NCBI GenBank assembly: GCA_036245805.1
Contig: BTRK01000001.1
Coordinates: forward strand, 28,961,087-29,025,086
Direction of reading: 5' to 3'
DNA length: 64,000 bases
Source of the DNA: Pristionchus mayeri
Taxonomy: Eukaryota; Nematoda; Chromadorea; Rhabditida; Neodiplogasteridae
Shown: one piece after another, positions 27,949 to 38,376 of the stretch
How positions within the stretch are numbered: the stretch's first letter is position 1
Layout of the letters: the number at the start of each line of letters is the position of its first letter
Notes under the pieces: generated by a model
What the model saw: only the letters and a program-made list of their open reading frames with translations
Databases searched by the model: none
Told to the model about the DNA's origin: nothing
Position numbers and translations under genes: made by a program

Positions 27949-28675
27949 TAAAAAGACAACGTGTCCCTCCTAGCACCTCTAGTCCACTCTAAGCAAGTAA
28001 CGATAATGCCACGTCACACAAAGTACAACGCAATAATTTCGTCAGCAGTCACTCACTGTTTCGAACCAGTAAGTTCCTTCTTGATTCCAGTAGACCAGGT
28101 TACTTCGGAGACCCGGGCACGCCTCTTCTTCTCGTCGTACTGCAATGGATAATTGAAGAGAACCTTGGTAGGAACTCGACAAGGATACAGCGCACGCGAC
28201 GGCAAACGACAACCACACACAGAAGTGGTTCGCGCACCCAACACACAGAATGGATACGACTTCCGACCAGGATCACACACAGAAGATCCCGCCGGCACGC
28301 GATACGGAACAAGAAACAAGAAGACTAATTCTAGATAGCTTACGGCACCGAACCGAATTACTAATCAAGAACACGAGCAAGAGTTTAAATAAATAAACTT
28401 TATGAAAGCAGAATACCAGGTAATAATAATAAGTCAACGAAGATGTAACGTTAAACGTAACAGCAACAATTCGAATAAGTCAAAGTGATTAGGCCAAAAC
28501 AGGAAAGAACTTGTTCTAGAAGACGCTGATACAACAGGTGAGAGAGTACGTAAAACGGAGAGGGCGGGAAAATACACTAAGCTAGAACACACGCACACAA
28601 CGGTTTGATTTGAATTGCAATTTAATTTCTAACGGATGTGATTTATAAACCAGGTCAGGAGGCGTATCCTCTTCA
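27949..28675 (-). repeat. 3' LTR
   Basis: 727 bp; matches 32096-32872 except for about 50 bp of AT-rich sequence missing near 28650 and a few single-base changes. Low divergence implies a recent insertion. Confidence 0.85.
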
Positions 28676-28702
28676 TGCCCCTCTTCTCCTCAGCGAATGT
28701 CC

Positions 28703-29450
28703 TCATTCGTCATGAAAAGAACGAAGATGGCCCGGCGAACTGCAGACGTAGCACTTCCTGATGAAGTAGCGGCGAGGTGTCTTCTCTTCGTAACTTCCTT
28801 CCTCAGTGTGGGAAAGACCAGGCTCAACTCGCGGTCTTTTCACAAGCTCGAACGCGAACGGCGATCCTTTGACGACATGCTTGATGGCTCTTTCGAGTAA
28901 CTCCTTCGACTCCTTCTGCGCAGTCGTGAAGAGATTTATGACCGGGACCACCATTGAGCAAGCCTGATACGTTGGAGATCGGCATCAGATTGGCGAGAAT
29001 GTCTTCTTCGGTACTCCATGCAGTCAACCATTCTTGCTGTAGATGCACGAGCTTGATCTTGACCTCCTTGGGCTGGCTCGGCAGAATGTCCGCAGAGAGG
29101 TAGCAGGGGTAGTCGCCTCTCTCTTTCATCTTCTCCAAATACGTACGAAGTCGATTCAAGACCAGGTCATCAAATGACGACTTAACCAACAACCACAGAG
29201 CTTTTGGACTGCTCCTCTCATTCTCCATTCCCTGGAGAACGTATATGAGATCTTTCTCATTACTATAACGTATTTCTTCCATGCTCATCCATCTTCCTTT
29301 GAGCTTCACCAACTCACTATCATCTGGAACAAGAATTACACACAGTTTGCGTTTTTTTCTTCTTCCATCCCTCATCGGGATCTTACAGGCATCCGAACAA
29401 CGTGGATCCTCGTTATCCAAATGTGCATCCACCTTTTCAGGTACTCTCAC
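28703..29450 (-). pseudogene. Third frame of the LTR element (unrecognised)
   Basis: 29450-28824 encodes about 208 aa (KKRKLCVILVPDDSELVKLK ... SSFDDLVLNRLRTYLEKMKE) that I do not recognise. The better frame continues from about 28954 in another phase (INLFTTAQKESKELLERAIK) and ends with a knuckle-like motif, CYVCSSPGHLRSFH. So one frameshift near 28950 seems to split it. There is no polymerase motif. Possibly a second Gag-like or accessory domain. Confidence 0.45.
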
Positions 29451-30427
29451 GAACTCAAGTGAATCCTATCCCATTCCTTCTTCAGGGATAAACACCTTCT
29501 CAACACATTGACACAGCCTGAAAAGACTTCTTCAAAAGACCAGGTAGCAATTGATTCCGTGTGAGATCCTTCCTTCACTTCGTCTCCAGCTTCGTCCACC
29601 GATACTGTTCTCAAATATACAGTATCATCGACCATTTTCTTATCGAGATAATCTTCAATCTCTCTATCTATTTCTCTTTTCTCAGCACTATGTGTATTCT
29701 GATCTTTCACTTTTAATTCCAATCCCATCGCTTCTAGTGCTCCCAGTCCTAACAGGATAGTTCCTATCGGTGACTCTGTTACACAGAATCCCACTTTGCA
29801 CTTCCTTCCTATTTCCATCTCCACATCCAACACGACAGTACCAATCGTTTCAATCTCGTGTCCACCTGCACCTCTAAGTGGATATCGAATGTCACTACAT
29901 ATTTCAAATCCTTTCATCAGACATATTGTCTTGTTGTCGACCAGGTTAACCTAAGCACCTGTGTCAAGGCATGCAGTAACTTGGACACCTCCAATAACAC
30001 CCTTCACTAATCTTGCCTTCCGATAGAACAAAGAATCCTCCGCCAGACTCTTCGACTCACTCTTGTCATGACCAGGCAACCGACGTATGATTCCAGGATC
30101 TTCCTGAACGTTATTAACACCGGCAGGATCTTCCTGCATCTCCGCATTACTTACAGGACCTTCCTGCATCGTCTTCATATCGGCAGGACCTCCCTGCATT
30201 GTCACACTATCCGCGGGATCTCCTCGCATCGTAATCCTATTGGCAAGAACTCCCTGCATATCTACTGCGCGAACAGGATCTCCCTGCCTCGCCGTTCTTC
30301 CCGCAGGATCTTCCTGCCTCGTCACTATTCCCGCAGGATCTTCCTGCATCGTCACTAATCCCGCAGGATCTTCCTGCCTCGTCACTACTCCCGCAGGATC
30401 TTCCTGCCTCATCGTTACCCTATTCAC
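29447..30427 (-). pseudogene. Decapeptide-repeat and aspartic protease region, stop in active site
   Basis: 30427-30100 encodes about eleven 10-residue units of the type VVTRQEDPAG. It is followed by a retroviral-type protease: VTACLDTGA, then after TAG (about 29949) VNLVDNKT, and the C-terminal GTILLGLGALEAMGLE. The stop falls directly after the catalytic DTGA motif, where homologues read on. The second half stays open to 29447 (LKKEWDRIHLSS). The protease would mature Gag. The stop is either inactivating or a read-through signal. Confidence 0.75.
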
Positions 30428-30554
30428 TCCAGCTCCATTCCACCTTTTATTTCCACCATTGCCTCCGTATCTCCCTCTATTCCCTTGCCAACAACCATTG
30501 CTATTCGAATTGGGTGGCTGCGCAGTCCGATCGAAATCTGCACCTTTCGCACTA

Positions 30555-31943
30555 TTATTCAGTCCAGAGGGTACACATGGCTGCCCTAGCGTTTAGACCA
30601 GGATCAGCTGGCTCATTATGTTTCGAAATCTGATCCTTGAAAGATTCCCTCTGCCATGAGTTCTCCGGGCACATGCGCATCATATCACCATATTCTCCAC
30701 ACTTGAAACATGTGACATTCTCAAATGGCGGCTCTCCTTCATAATTTCCACGATCACCATTATCATAATCATTTCGCCTATCGAAACTATGCGGGACCAG
30801 GCTACTTCCCTTTCCTTGCCAACTCCTATCTCTCGATCCTCCTAGTCCTTCCAGGTACTCATCCGTTGCCAGGATATCTTTCATTTCTTCATATGATTTC
30901 CCGGTTTTGAAAGCTCTGAATAACTCGATCTTCACATTTGAGTCTCCATACAAATGCAGCAGCTGAAGCCTCTTTGCTTCCTCTCTCTCCGTCTCATTAC
31001 TGTATCGCTTTACGTACAGTAGCTGCACTTCTTCGCATACCACATGCACACTTCTTCCCCTCACTGTCTGCTCTCTTATCTTCTTGTCGACATCTCTCAT
31101 CGCAAACATCAACCCTCCAGTGAGCCTCTCTCTCAGCCAGGTCAAACATTCTCTCACAGTGCGCTTATCGGTTTTGTATTCCTCTGACAGGGCCTTATAC
31201 TCCATCGCTGCCTTCCCTTCCAGCATCTCTCTCAACACCACCTTAGCCACTGCATCCCCTTGGTGCTCGTATCTCATCAAGAATCCATCGCGAAATAAGT
31301 CCCACTTCTCTCTCACACCACCATACTTATTCATGTTGGGTAGAAGGGATGGGTCAACACCTATCACCCTCTTATCACCACCATCGCGCTTCTCAGAAGA
31401 CCAGGGTATACTATTTATATGCCAATTTTCCGCTCTCGTTTCATCCACATTTTCAGTCATTCCCTTTTCGATCACTCTTTGAGATTGCCCACCTGCACTC
31501 GTCGCACCAGAGCTCTCTCCTCCATGCGCAGGAATTTGATTTGGCATCTCTTTGTACAACGGTGACCGGGCCAGATTGCCTCGCGACGCGTTCAACGTTC
31601 GCACTTTCTGAAGTTGATCAGCTGTGCTGCACAACTCCGACTTTCTTTCAGACTCACTTGAATTCACTCGAGATTCCTCTTTCATTCTTCCATTCTCCGC
31701 TTCCAGTTGGTTTCTCTCATTGAGGTACTTATCCCTCTCCGTGATCGACCGGGCCAGTTGTTTCTCCAGGTCGGCGATTTTTTCCGCCTGGTCATCTCGG
31801 TGAGCATTGGCACTCTGAATATTACCGACAATATCCTCTTGATTCATTGCCTGAACTTCATCCATTATTTCAGCAATCAAATCGGAATGAGTCTTTTCAT
31901 CATCTTCTAATTTCATCATTTTCTCAACTGCATCCACTATCAT
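30555..31943 (-). CDS. Gag-like protein of the LTR element
   Basis: 462 aa. Residues about 20-90 form a coiled coil (EKIADLEKQLARSITERDKY); the middle is a capsid-like helical region (KYGGVREKWDLFRDGFLMRY, then ECLTWLRERLTGG). Near residue 415 is a zinc knuckle, CFKCGEYGDMMRMC, in which the usual His of CX2CX4HX4C is Asp. Gag packages the element RNA into particles. The frame is open from ATG to a TAA; the protease frame starts in another phase just downstream, so a frameshift would be needed to join them. Confidence 0.8.
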   Translation of the reverse strand: MIVDAVEKMMKLEDDEKTHSDLIAEIMDEVQAMNQEDIVGNIQSANAHRDDQAEKIADLEKQLARSITERDKYLNERNQLEAENGRMKEESRVNSSESERKSELCSTADQLQKVRTLNASRGNLARSPLYKEMPNQIPAHGGESSGATSAGGQSQRVIEKGMTENVDETRAENWHINSIPWSSEKRDGGDKRVIGVDPSLLPNMNKYGGVREKWDLFRDGFLMRYEHQGDAVAKVVLREMLEGKAAMEYKALSEEYKTDKRTVRECLTWLRERLTGGLMFAMRDVDKKIREQTVRGRSVHVVCEEVQLLYVKRYSNETEREEAKRLQLLHLYGDSNVKIELFRAFKTGKSYEEMKDILATDEYLEGLGGSRDRSWQGKGSSLVPHSFDRRNDYDNGDRGNYEGEPPFENVTCFKCGEYGDMMRMCPENSWQRESFKDQISKHNEPADPGLNARAAMCTLWTE

Positions 31944-32095
31944 CCAGGACCATTCAGCGCAGCTCGAATTTCATCACTCGGCTCGTCCCGCTTCTCGGTC
32001 ACGCTCGTTTTCTCGATCACTTCCATTCTGATTCTGCAATTAATTGCTTGTCAATTATTACTTGTCCGTTTCGTTTCGATTTGGCTTGGCCCCCA

Positions 32096-32872
32096 TAAAA
32101 AGACAACGTGTCCCTCCTAGCACCTCTAGTCCACTCTAAGCAAGTAACGATAATGCCACGTCACACTAAGTACAACGCAATAATTTCGTCAGCAGTCACT
32201 CACTGTTTCGAACCAGTAAGTTCCTTCTTGATTCCAGTAGACCAGGTTACTTCGGAGACCCGGGCACGCCTCTTCTTCACGTCGTACTGCAATGGATAAT
32301 TGAAGAGAACCTTGGTAGGAACTCGACAAGGATACAGCGCACGCGACGGCAAACGACAACCACACACACAGAAGTGGTTCGCGCACCCAACACACAGAAT
32401 GGATACGACTTCCGACCAGGATCACACACAGAAGATCCCGCCGGCGCGCGATACGGAACAAGAAACAAGAAAACTAATTCTAGATAGCTTACGGCACCGA
32501 ACCGAATTACTAATCAAGAACACGAGAAAGAGTTTAAATGAATAAACTTTATGAAAGCAGAATACCAGGTAATAATAATAAGTCAACGAAGATGTAACGT
32601 TAAACGTAACAGCAACAATTCGAATAAGTCAAAGTGATTAGGCCAAAACAGGAAAGAACTTGTTCTAGAAGACGCTGATACAACAGGTGAGAGAGTACGT
32701 AAAACGGAGAGGGCGGGAAAATACACTAAGCTAGAACACACGCACACAACGGTTTGATTTGAATTGCAATTTAATTTCTAATTGACGGATGTGATTTATA
32801 AAATATTTAAATAATATTAATAAATGATAATAATAATGAATGTAGACCAGGTCAGGAGGCGTATCCTCTTCA
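32096..32872 (-). repeat. 5' LTR
   Basis: 777 bp; includes an AT-rich stretch (AATATTTAAATAATATTAAT) near 32800-32845 that the other LTR lacks. Its outer end abuts the GAGG target duplicate and then the TATA-bearing promoter fragment. Confidence 0.85.
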
Positions 32873-33030
32873 GAGGGGTTTTTATAGGCGTCAGCCAATT
32901 GATGGAAATGAGATCAGGCGAAATGAGAGAGTGAGAAGAGAGAGAGGGTAGAGGGAAATGGAGTTGAATAATGGATCAATCAAGAATGGAGACAAACAAG
33001 TTCAAAAGTGCAATGAAATGGAATATTCAC
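32873..33030 (-). promoter_or_regulatory. Promoter fragment of the KR-peptide paralogue
   Basis: Aligns with 58055-58205: TATA region (complement CCTATAAAAACCCCTC) and upstream GACGCC...CCATCAATTGGCTG. The retrotransposon separates it from its first exon at 27.66-27.95 kb; the insertion point is just downstream of the TATA box. Confidence 0.65.
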
Positions 33031-34307
33031 ACGTAATAAACACGACTGGGCATTTTAAAATATTTGAAGTATTATAATAGTGAGCTTTTCCTACTTAGAA
33101 CTCGTATTCATTTTCCTGTTGATTAGTTCTATTTTTAAATTTTCGGTTACTGTAATTCATCGCATTACTATCTTTGCATCCTAGTTGCCGCATCGCATTT
33201 CATGTTAGCTTACATACACCCAGACCTATTCATCTTGACGTTATCGTAATAATTTACACATCAATATCACCTGCATTATCATAGCAAAAGTTGGTAGATG
33301 CTTTAAAACGCAATGATAATGGCATGTTTGGACAATATGAACATGAAATTCCACACTGCTGAAAAGTTTGAATGATTTTAATTCAGTGATTTTCATTTTA
33401 TTGTTGTCTTTCACAGTTGTTCTTGAGGGCATCATTCCGTCATGGAACCACCCAAACTACAAGTTTTCTGCTTCATACGAAAAAATAACTGCGGAATTCT
33501 CACAAATCACAGTCCTCATAATACGCACTCAAATGTATTGTGTGCTTAGTGCATACTATTTTTTTTTGTATTTCGATCCGCACAATTAAGTAACAAGCAT
33601 TACATACAAGTTAATAAATGTGACAACACTAGTAAAATGAACAACATTAGATTTCTTTATTATTTTTGGATATGGAGATACTAACTTTGATGTAATTTTA
33701 ATTAAAAAGAAAGGAGAACTTGATGAAGAAGTGAATTGCATGTATACACTGTCGATTTCAATGACTTCTACTTCCTCGGAAATATTACTTTCGACAACAA
33801 AATTCGAATGACGTTTCAGTAAATGATGTAAATTCACCAATTCGAATCACTAAATTATTTTATAAATTCAAAATAAATTTAAAAAAACACTAATCCGAAT
33901 TATTAAAAACCTATTTTTTAAAATTTACCATGTTGTTTAAATAACTAAATAAATTTATGAGAGCAAAATTCGAACGATTTTCCACAAAATGTTATAAATC
34001 CACAAATTCTGGGCTTCACTAACCTATCTCTTTCTCCTTTTTACATCCTTCTCTCTCTTATCCCTCATTCTTCTATCCTTACATCCTGATTCGTCCTTCC
34101 ATCCTTCTTTTATTTCCCGTCATTCTCATCAACAGATCGGCTAACCCCCTGGCACTGTCTGCTCCTCCCATAAAACTCCCCCATATCGATTTATGTTTCC
34201 GATGTTGAGAATGGAAGGGGTGAGACTCCTATATTAACCCCCTCTCCCCTCTTCATCTATCCTCTTTCACTTTCCTCATCCCCTATCCAATCTTATCTCA
34301 GTGCCCG
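33031..34307. other. Spacer edge and B' upstream region
   Basis: 33031-33648 is AT-rich, with no gene I can support. From 33649 the right arm begins; 33950-34307 is the family promoter of copy B' (TATATTAA near 34230, C-rich leader). Confidence 0.5.
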
Positions 34308-35634
34308 ATGTCTTCTTCTTCCCTAACTATTGGTCGTCCCTCGTCTAAGGAGATGAATCCCACATCTCTGACTCACTACTACTCTAGCAACTACTGCAGC
34401 AGCTCCGACCAATCATCTGAGTCGGAGGAGAAATCTCCCGATCCTTCTCCTTCAAGGCAAGTCGAGTATAATACTATTTATTTGATCCATTCCTTTGTTA
34501 AACCAAACTTTTTCCTTCAAATTTGCACTAATATTTAAATATAAAAAAACAACTCTTAGGATCTTCTACCATGTTGAAGAGGAGGATGTTGAAGAAGTCC
34601 CCTTCAGTGATGAAGAAGAGGATATGGAAGAAGTATCCTACAATGATGAAGAGGTGAAAACTGAAGTTGGGCTCGGAGAACAATCCGCAGATTCCCCTGA
34701 TGATGAAGTACTGCCAACGTAAGTCTATCTTTCATTATAGCAGGTCAAATCGGTAATCTTCAGCCCTTCTACGCCTCCTTCCTCGAGCAATTTGGAAGAG
34801 TTCGACGCAAATGAAATTCCCTCGTTGTGGAGTGGGAATGGAGTGAGTGAAATAAGCTTGATGATTGTGTCCGTTAGATGAACTCTTGTGATACTTGCAA
34901 TACTAGTCAATCCGAGTTATTTCAGGGTGGATTCTTCACTACGAATTGCCAATCTGGACAATTCGATCTCATTGTTCCCTATGGCGAGAACCCCTTCACA
35001 ACGATTACGTTTCCTGCTTCTCAAGAGCATGTGAGTACTTTTGTCTTTTACTCGTTATCAGATGTTGTTTTCGATGAATAAGCAAATAAATCTCCTAATT
35101 GCAGGCCTTTATTGTTCATAGAATGATTGGAAAAAGGGCCATGAATTCGCTCAGGGATATCGGAGATTTCGGAGGTACGCTGTTTTATTTTAATTTTGAA
35201 ATTATCACGATACAATGTCTAAAATATTTAGAACTCGCTCGAAAGCACATGTTCATCGGACCCTCCTACAAAGAAAAATACCTCATCGAAGAAGCAAAAA
35301 AGAGAAGCAAGAAAATGGAGGAAGAGGAGGTTTGATTTATTATGCCAATCGGTCATATTTCATGCCATCTTTTCGCAATTAGAAACGGGTGAATTTGATT
35401 TGTTGTTTCTATTCAACATTCAAACTAACTCTTTTCAGAACGGAAGTATCGATATCATGGACAATTCTGATGAGGAAGACTCCCTCCACTCTTCGTCTCT
35501 TCAGGAGAGCTGCTGCAGCTGTTATCGATGGTCGTACGCCTTATGGAAGGAAAACAATTAAACGACCACTGAGACTCTTCGGAGAGGAGGAGGAAGGAGT
35601 TGTGAAGAGAAGAAAACTCGAATTAGACGATTAA
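34308..35634 (+). pseudogene. Acidic gene family, copy B' (2-base deletion in last exon)
   Basis: Exons 34308-34456 (GC donor), 34560-34718, 34764-34842, 34926-35030, 35105-35174, 35232-35329 and 35439-35634. It mirrors copy B, but the last exon reads GAAGACTCCCTCC where B has GAAGACTCTCCCTCC. The 2-base loss near 35480 shifts the frame after MDNSDEED and reaches a stop about 28 codons later, removing the basic VVKRRKLELDD tail. Otherwise identical splicing. Truncated protein or recent pseudogene. Confidence 0.8.
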
Positions 35635-36134
35635 TATCATGGATAATGATATTGTAATTTGATTAATAAATAAAAATGAATATGTATGCGCAGATCTATT
35701 GCATTTACATCCGATTTCGAAACCAACAAATGAATCAGCTACTGAACTATGCACTGAGACCAAGTTGGAGCTGTATAGAGTACCGTGCAGGAACCACTAA
35801 AGCCAAGGGAGGGGGTGGGTACTGCATGCCAGCGGAGAAGCTGGAGTGGATGAAGTACGAGAGTAAATCCGCAGTGAGAACATGAGAAGAAGAGCGCGTG
35901 GAGGAGTTTTGAATTCTTCCACATGTTCTCTTTTTCTCCTGTAAGTAGATCCGTATCCTAAACAATAATCATGAAATAGGAGAGATTTCCTGTACACATT
36001 TCCATGTACGTCTATGCAGTAAACGTAGAAAAAATGTTCATATAAATTTGCTTCTCCATGCAGTCAAAATGGTGATATCAGAGCACAAAAGCTCGCTTAT
36101 CTCTCAATTTTCCGCCTCTTTCGTTCCCTCGCAT
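35635..36134. other. Between copy B' and tRNA-Cys, no gene seen
   Basis: Mirror of 12097-12596; 3' flank of B' and 5' flank of the tRNA. Confidence 0.5.
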
Positions 36135-36206
36135 GGGGGTATAGCTCAGTGGCAGAGCATTCGACTGCAGATCGAGAGGTCCCCGGTTCAACTCCGGGTG
36201 CCCCCT
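36135..36206 (+). tRNA. tRNA-Cys (GCA), right arm
   Basis: Identical to the left-arm tRNA: 72 nt, anticodon loop CTGCAGA, acceptor GGGGGTA/TGCCCCC, T arm GGTTCAACTCC. Probably functional. Confidence 0.95.
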
Positions 36207-37703
36207 ACGTTCTTTTGCAGTTTATTGAAATCATGGATATTTCCAACGACTGTTAATTATAGCTCCATATGAACGTAGATTCAGACTCCATGAAATAGAT
36301 TTGCAAAACTAATGTGGTATTTTCATTTTTTTCGTTGTATAATACATTTATTTATTGAATCATGTGATTGTGTAGTTGGAAGAGGAAGCCTCTCCCACCA
36401 CGGGGTGACAGTATGAAAACAAGAGAAGTAAAGCATCCCCTCTTCAAGACTCAACTCGCGGGAAGACACTGCAAGGTCAGGAAGCCAATCTCAACTATTA
36501 TTACAAATCGAATTCTACGATACAACCAAAACAAAATATCCAAATTCGCTCATTAGTAACATTAAAATTACTGGAATTGTCAGTTCGCAAAACAAAATCT
36601 GGTTAACAACCACGATTAGAATTCGACCACGACAGCAGAAACAATAGTGAGAAAACAGTGAGTTTTTGGTGCAATAAATAGTTTCTCAAAACACCACTGA
36701 CTCATTTTCCTTTCAGACTCTCGGTTGGTGCAATGGCCTTTCATGCGAGGCAATAACTGTCCCTTTACTCTTTCACAAAGAGCGTCCTCCCCGTTTGGGG
36801 AGGGAGAAACAGCCACGCATCTGCCATTTCGGTAAAGAAAGAAGACACGTGTTGCTCTTAGAATCCTCTTCGCCGATAGTTCGTACTTACTTTAGCGTTA
36901 TGAATGCAGTTTTTTTTCTAGTATAGACGGTGATACGTCAAATCAGAGCGGAAATTGTAAGTGGATTTGAGTTAACGGATAATGGTACTTCGAAATAAAC
37001 GGTCGCTATCATTTATAGTTTGTCTATGTATGCTATGAATAGAATCGAAGTTCTTTTATTAGTGGCGAGTCTCTCACTGCACGCTGTGCTTGCGAAACAT
37101 TTATTGTTTTCAAAAATTGAAGTATTCAAATTGGTTTAAATTTTTTGTTTGAACAATGTAATGTGCAAATCAAATCGTCGTTTACCAATATGATGCCTCC
37201 ACCGCATCTGGAGGAGTTCACCGCGCATCCGGTTCCGTCCCGTCACCCCACGTTATATACTTCTTATGCCTGATATTTCTCGATTCGGCCCATTCTTGAA
37301 ACTTTCCCCGCCGGAAGGCGGCAATTTGTCCCCTTATCTTGTCGTTTCGAACAATGAATGACGATTGAAGGACATGTCAGTGAAGTTTCAACAAAACCAG
37401 CAAATGAAAAGAATACGAGAAAAATGAGCATTCTGACATTTTAACTTACACTTTTGTTCAGATCATTTGTGGATCTAAGCAATTTTAATGATATAATCGG
37501 CGAGTAAAAAAGAGTGCATCCATCGCGTTTGAATTTAAAGAGGCATAATGATAATGAGTAATTGCATTTTATTCGAGGTCTCGGTCAAACACCAGAGCAT
37601 CACTGGCAGACTAAAAACAAGTCGCGTGTGGTGCGTTTGAGGAGTGCGCTGCTTATCTTCTCTTTCTAACTTTAGTCGTCCTCCTCCCCGTCAAATCATC
37701 GGA
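36207..37703. other. TWK upstream region (right arm), no gene seen
   Basis: Mirror of 10528-12024; putative 5' control region of the right TWK copy. Confidence 0.5.
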
Positions 37704-38334
37704 ATGATTATTCACAACACTGAAAGTTGGCCTCTTGCTCATAGTTTACGCGAATCTCCCGTTCCTGAGGAAGATTCGGAGTTGCAAACACGGAGTCGAA
37801 TAGTGCGAAATGCTTTTAGAGTGAGTATTTTCCTACATTTCCGTTTTCTGATCGATTTTCTCGCAATCTATTGCATATTTCGTGACCAAACCTCGTACAT
37901 GAAATATTCGGCAGGATAAGGATATTTGCCTGGCTCTTCGGCTGGATACAAGTGTCAATGAAGAGAAAGGAGTGAATCCATTCGGATTCCATTTCGAACT
38001 CGATCGAGCCAAGTACGAAGAAGAGAGGAAAAGGCGCAAAAGGAAAGGTGAGAAGTGGTGACAATAAAAATGTCGATGACGGGGGACAGAAGTGTGTTAT
38101 CTTCTCAAATAAATATGCGATAAAGCACAAAACCATCGTAAAATTGCGCTATCACTTGCACCTATTTTTCTGATGCTGATAGATAAGAAATGAAACGACG
38201 GTAAATCGAAATGAAAGGGTGGTTCTGAGAGTGAGGGGCATCGGGGTCATTGACAATTATGAAGGAAAGTCTTTCGCTGACTCTTGGGAGGAAGAATGAG
38301 TGATTACCTGTAAAAATAATAATAATAATAAATA

Positions 38335-38376
<42 letters not shown>

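Larger units (their letters stand above)
27949..32872 (-). mobile_element. LTR retrotransposon without polymerase or integrase
   Basis: 4.9 kb, coding on the minus strand. LTRs 27949-28675 (3') and 32096-32872 (5') are nearly identical; in sense orientation they begin TGAAGAGGATACG. A purine-rich tract (GAGGAGAAGAGGGGCA) precedes the 3' LTR, and a 4-bp GAGG duplication flanks the element. The internal 3.4 kb encodes Gag with a zinc knuckle, a decapeptide-repeat/protease frame and a third frame. I find no reverse transcriptase, RNase H or integrase, so it would depend on another element. Confidence 0.85.

Noticed and set aside
30100..30427. CRISPR-like regular repeats
   Set aside because: Units are contiguous 30-mers without unique spacers and encode a protein repeat; eukaryotic context.
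30068..30596. Plus-strand frames with Pro-Ala-Gly-Ser repeats
   Set aside because: Antisense of the decapeptide repeat in the retrotransposon; the minus strand links to Gag and protease.
36048..36272. 74-aa frame spanning the tRNA
   Set aside because: It runs straight through the tRNA-Cys gene and has no splice or family support; same for the left-arm mirror.
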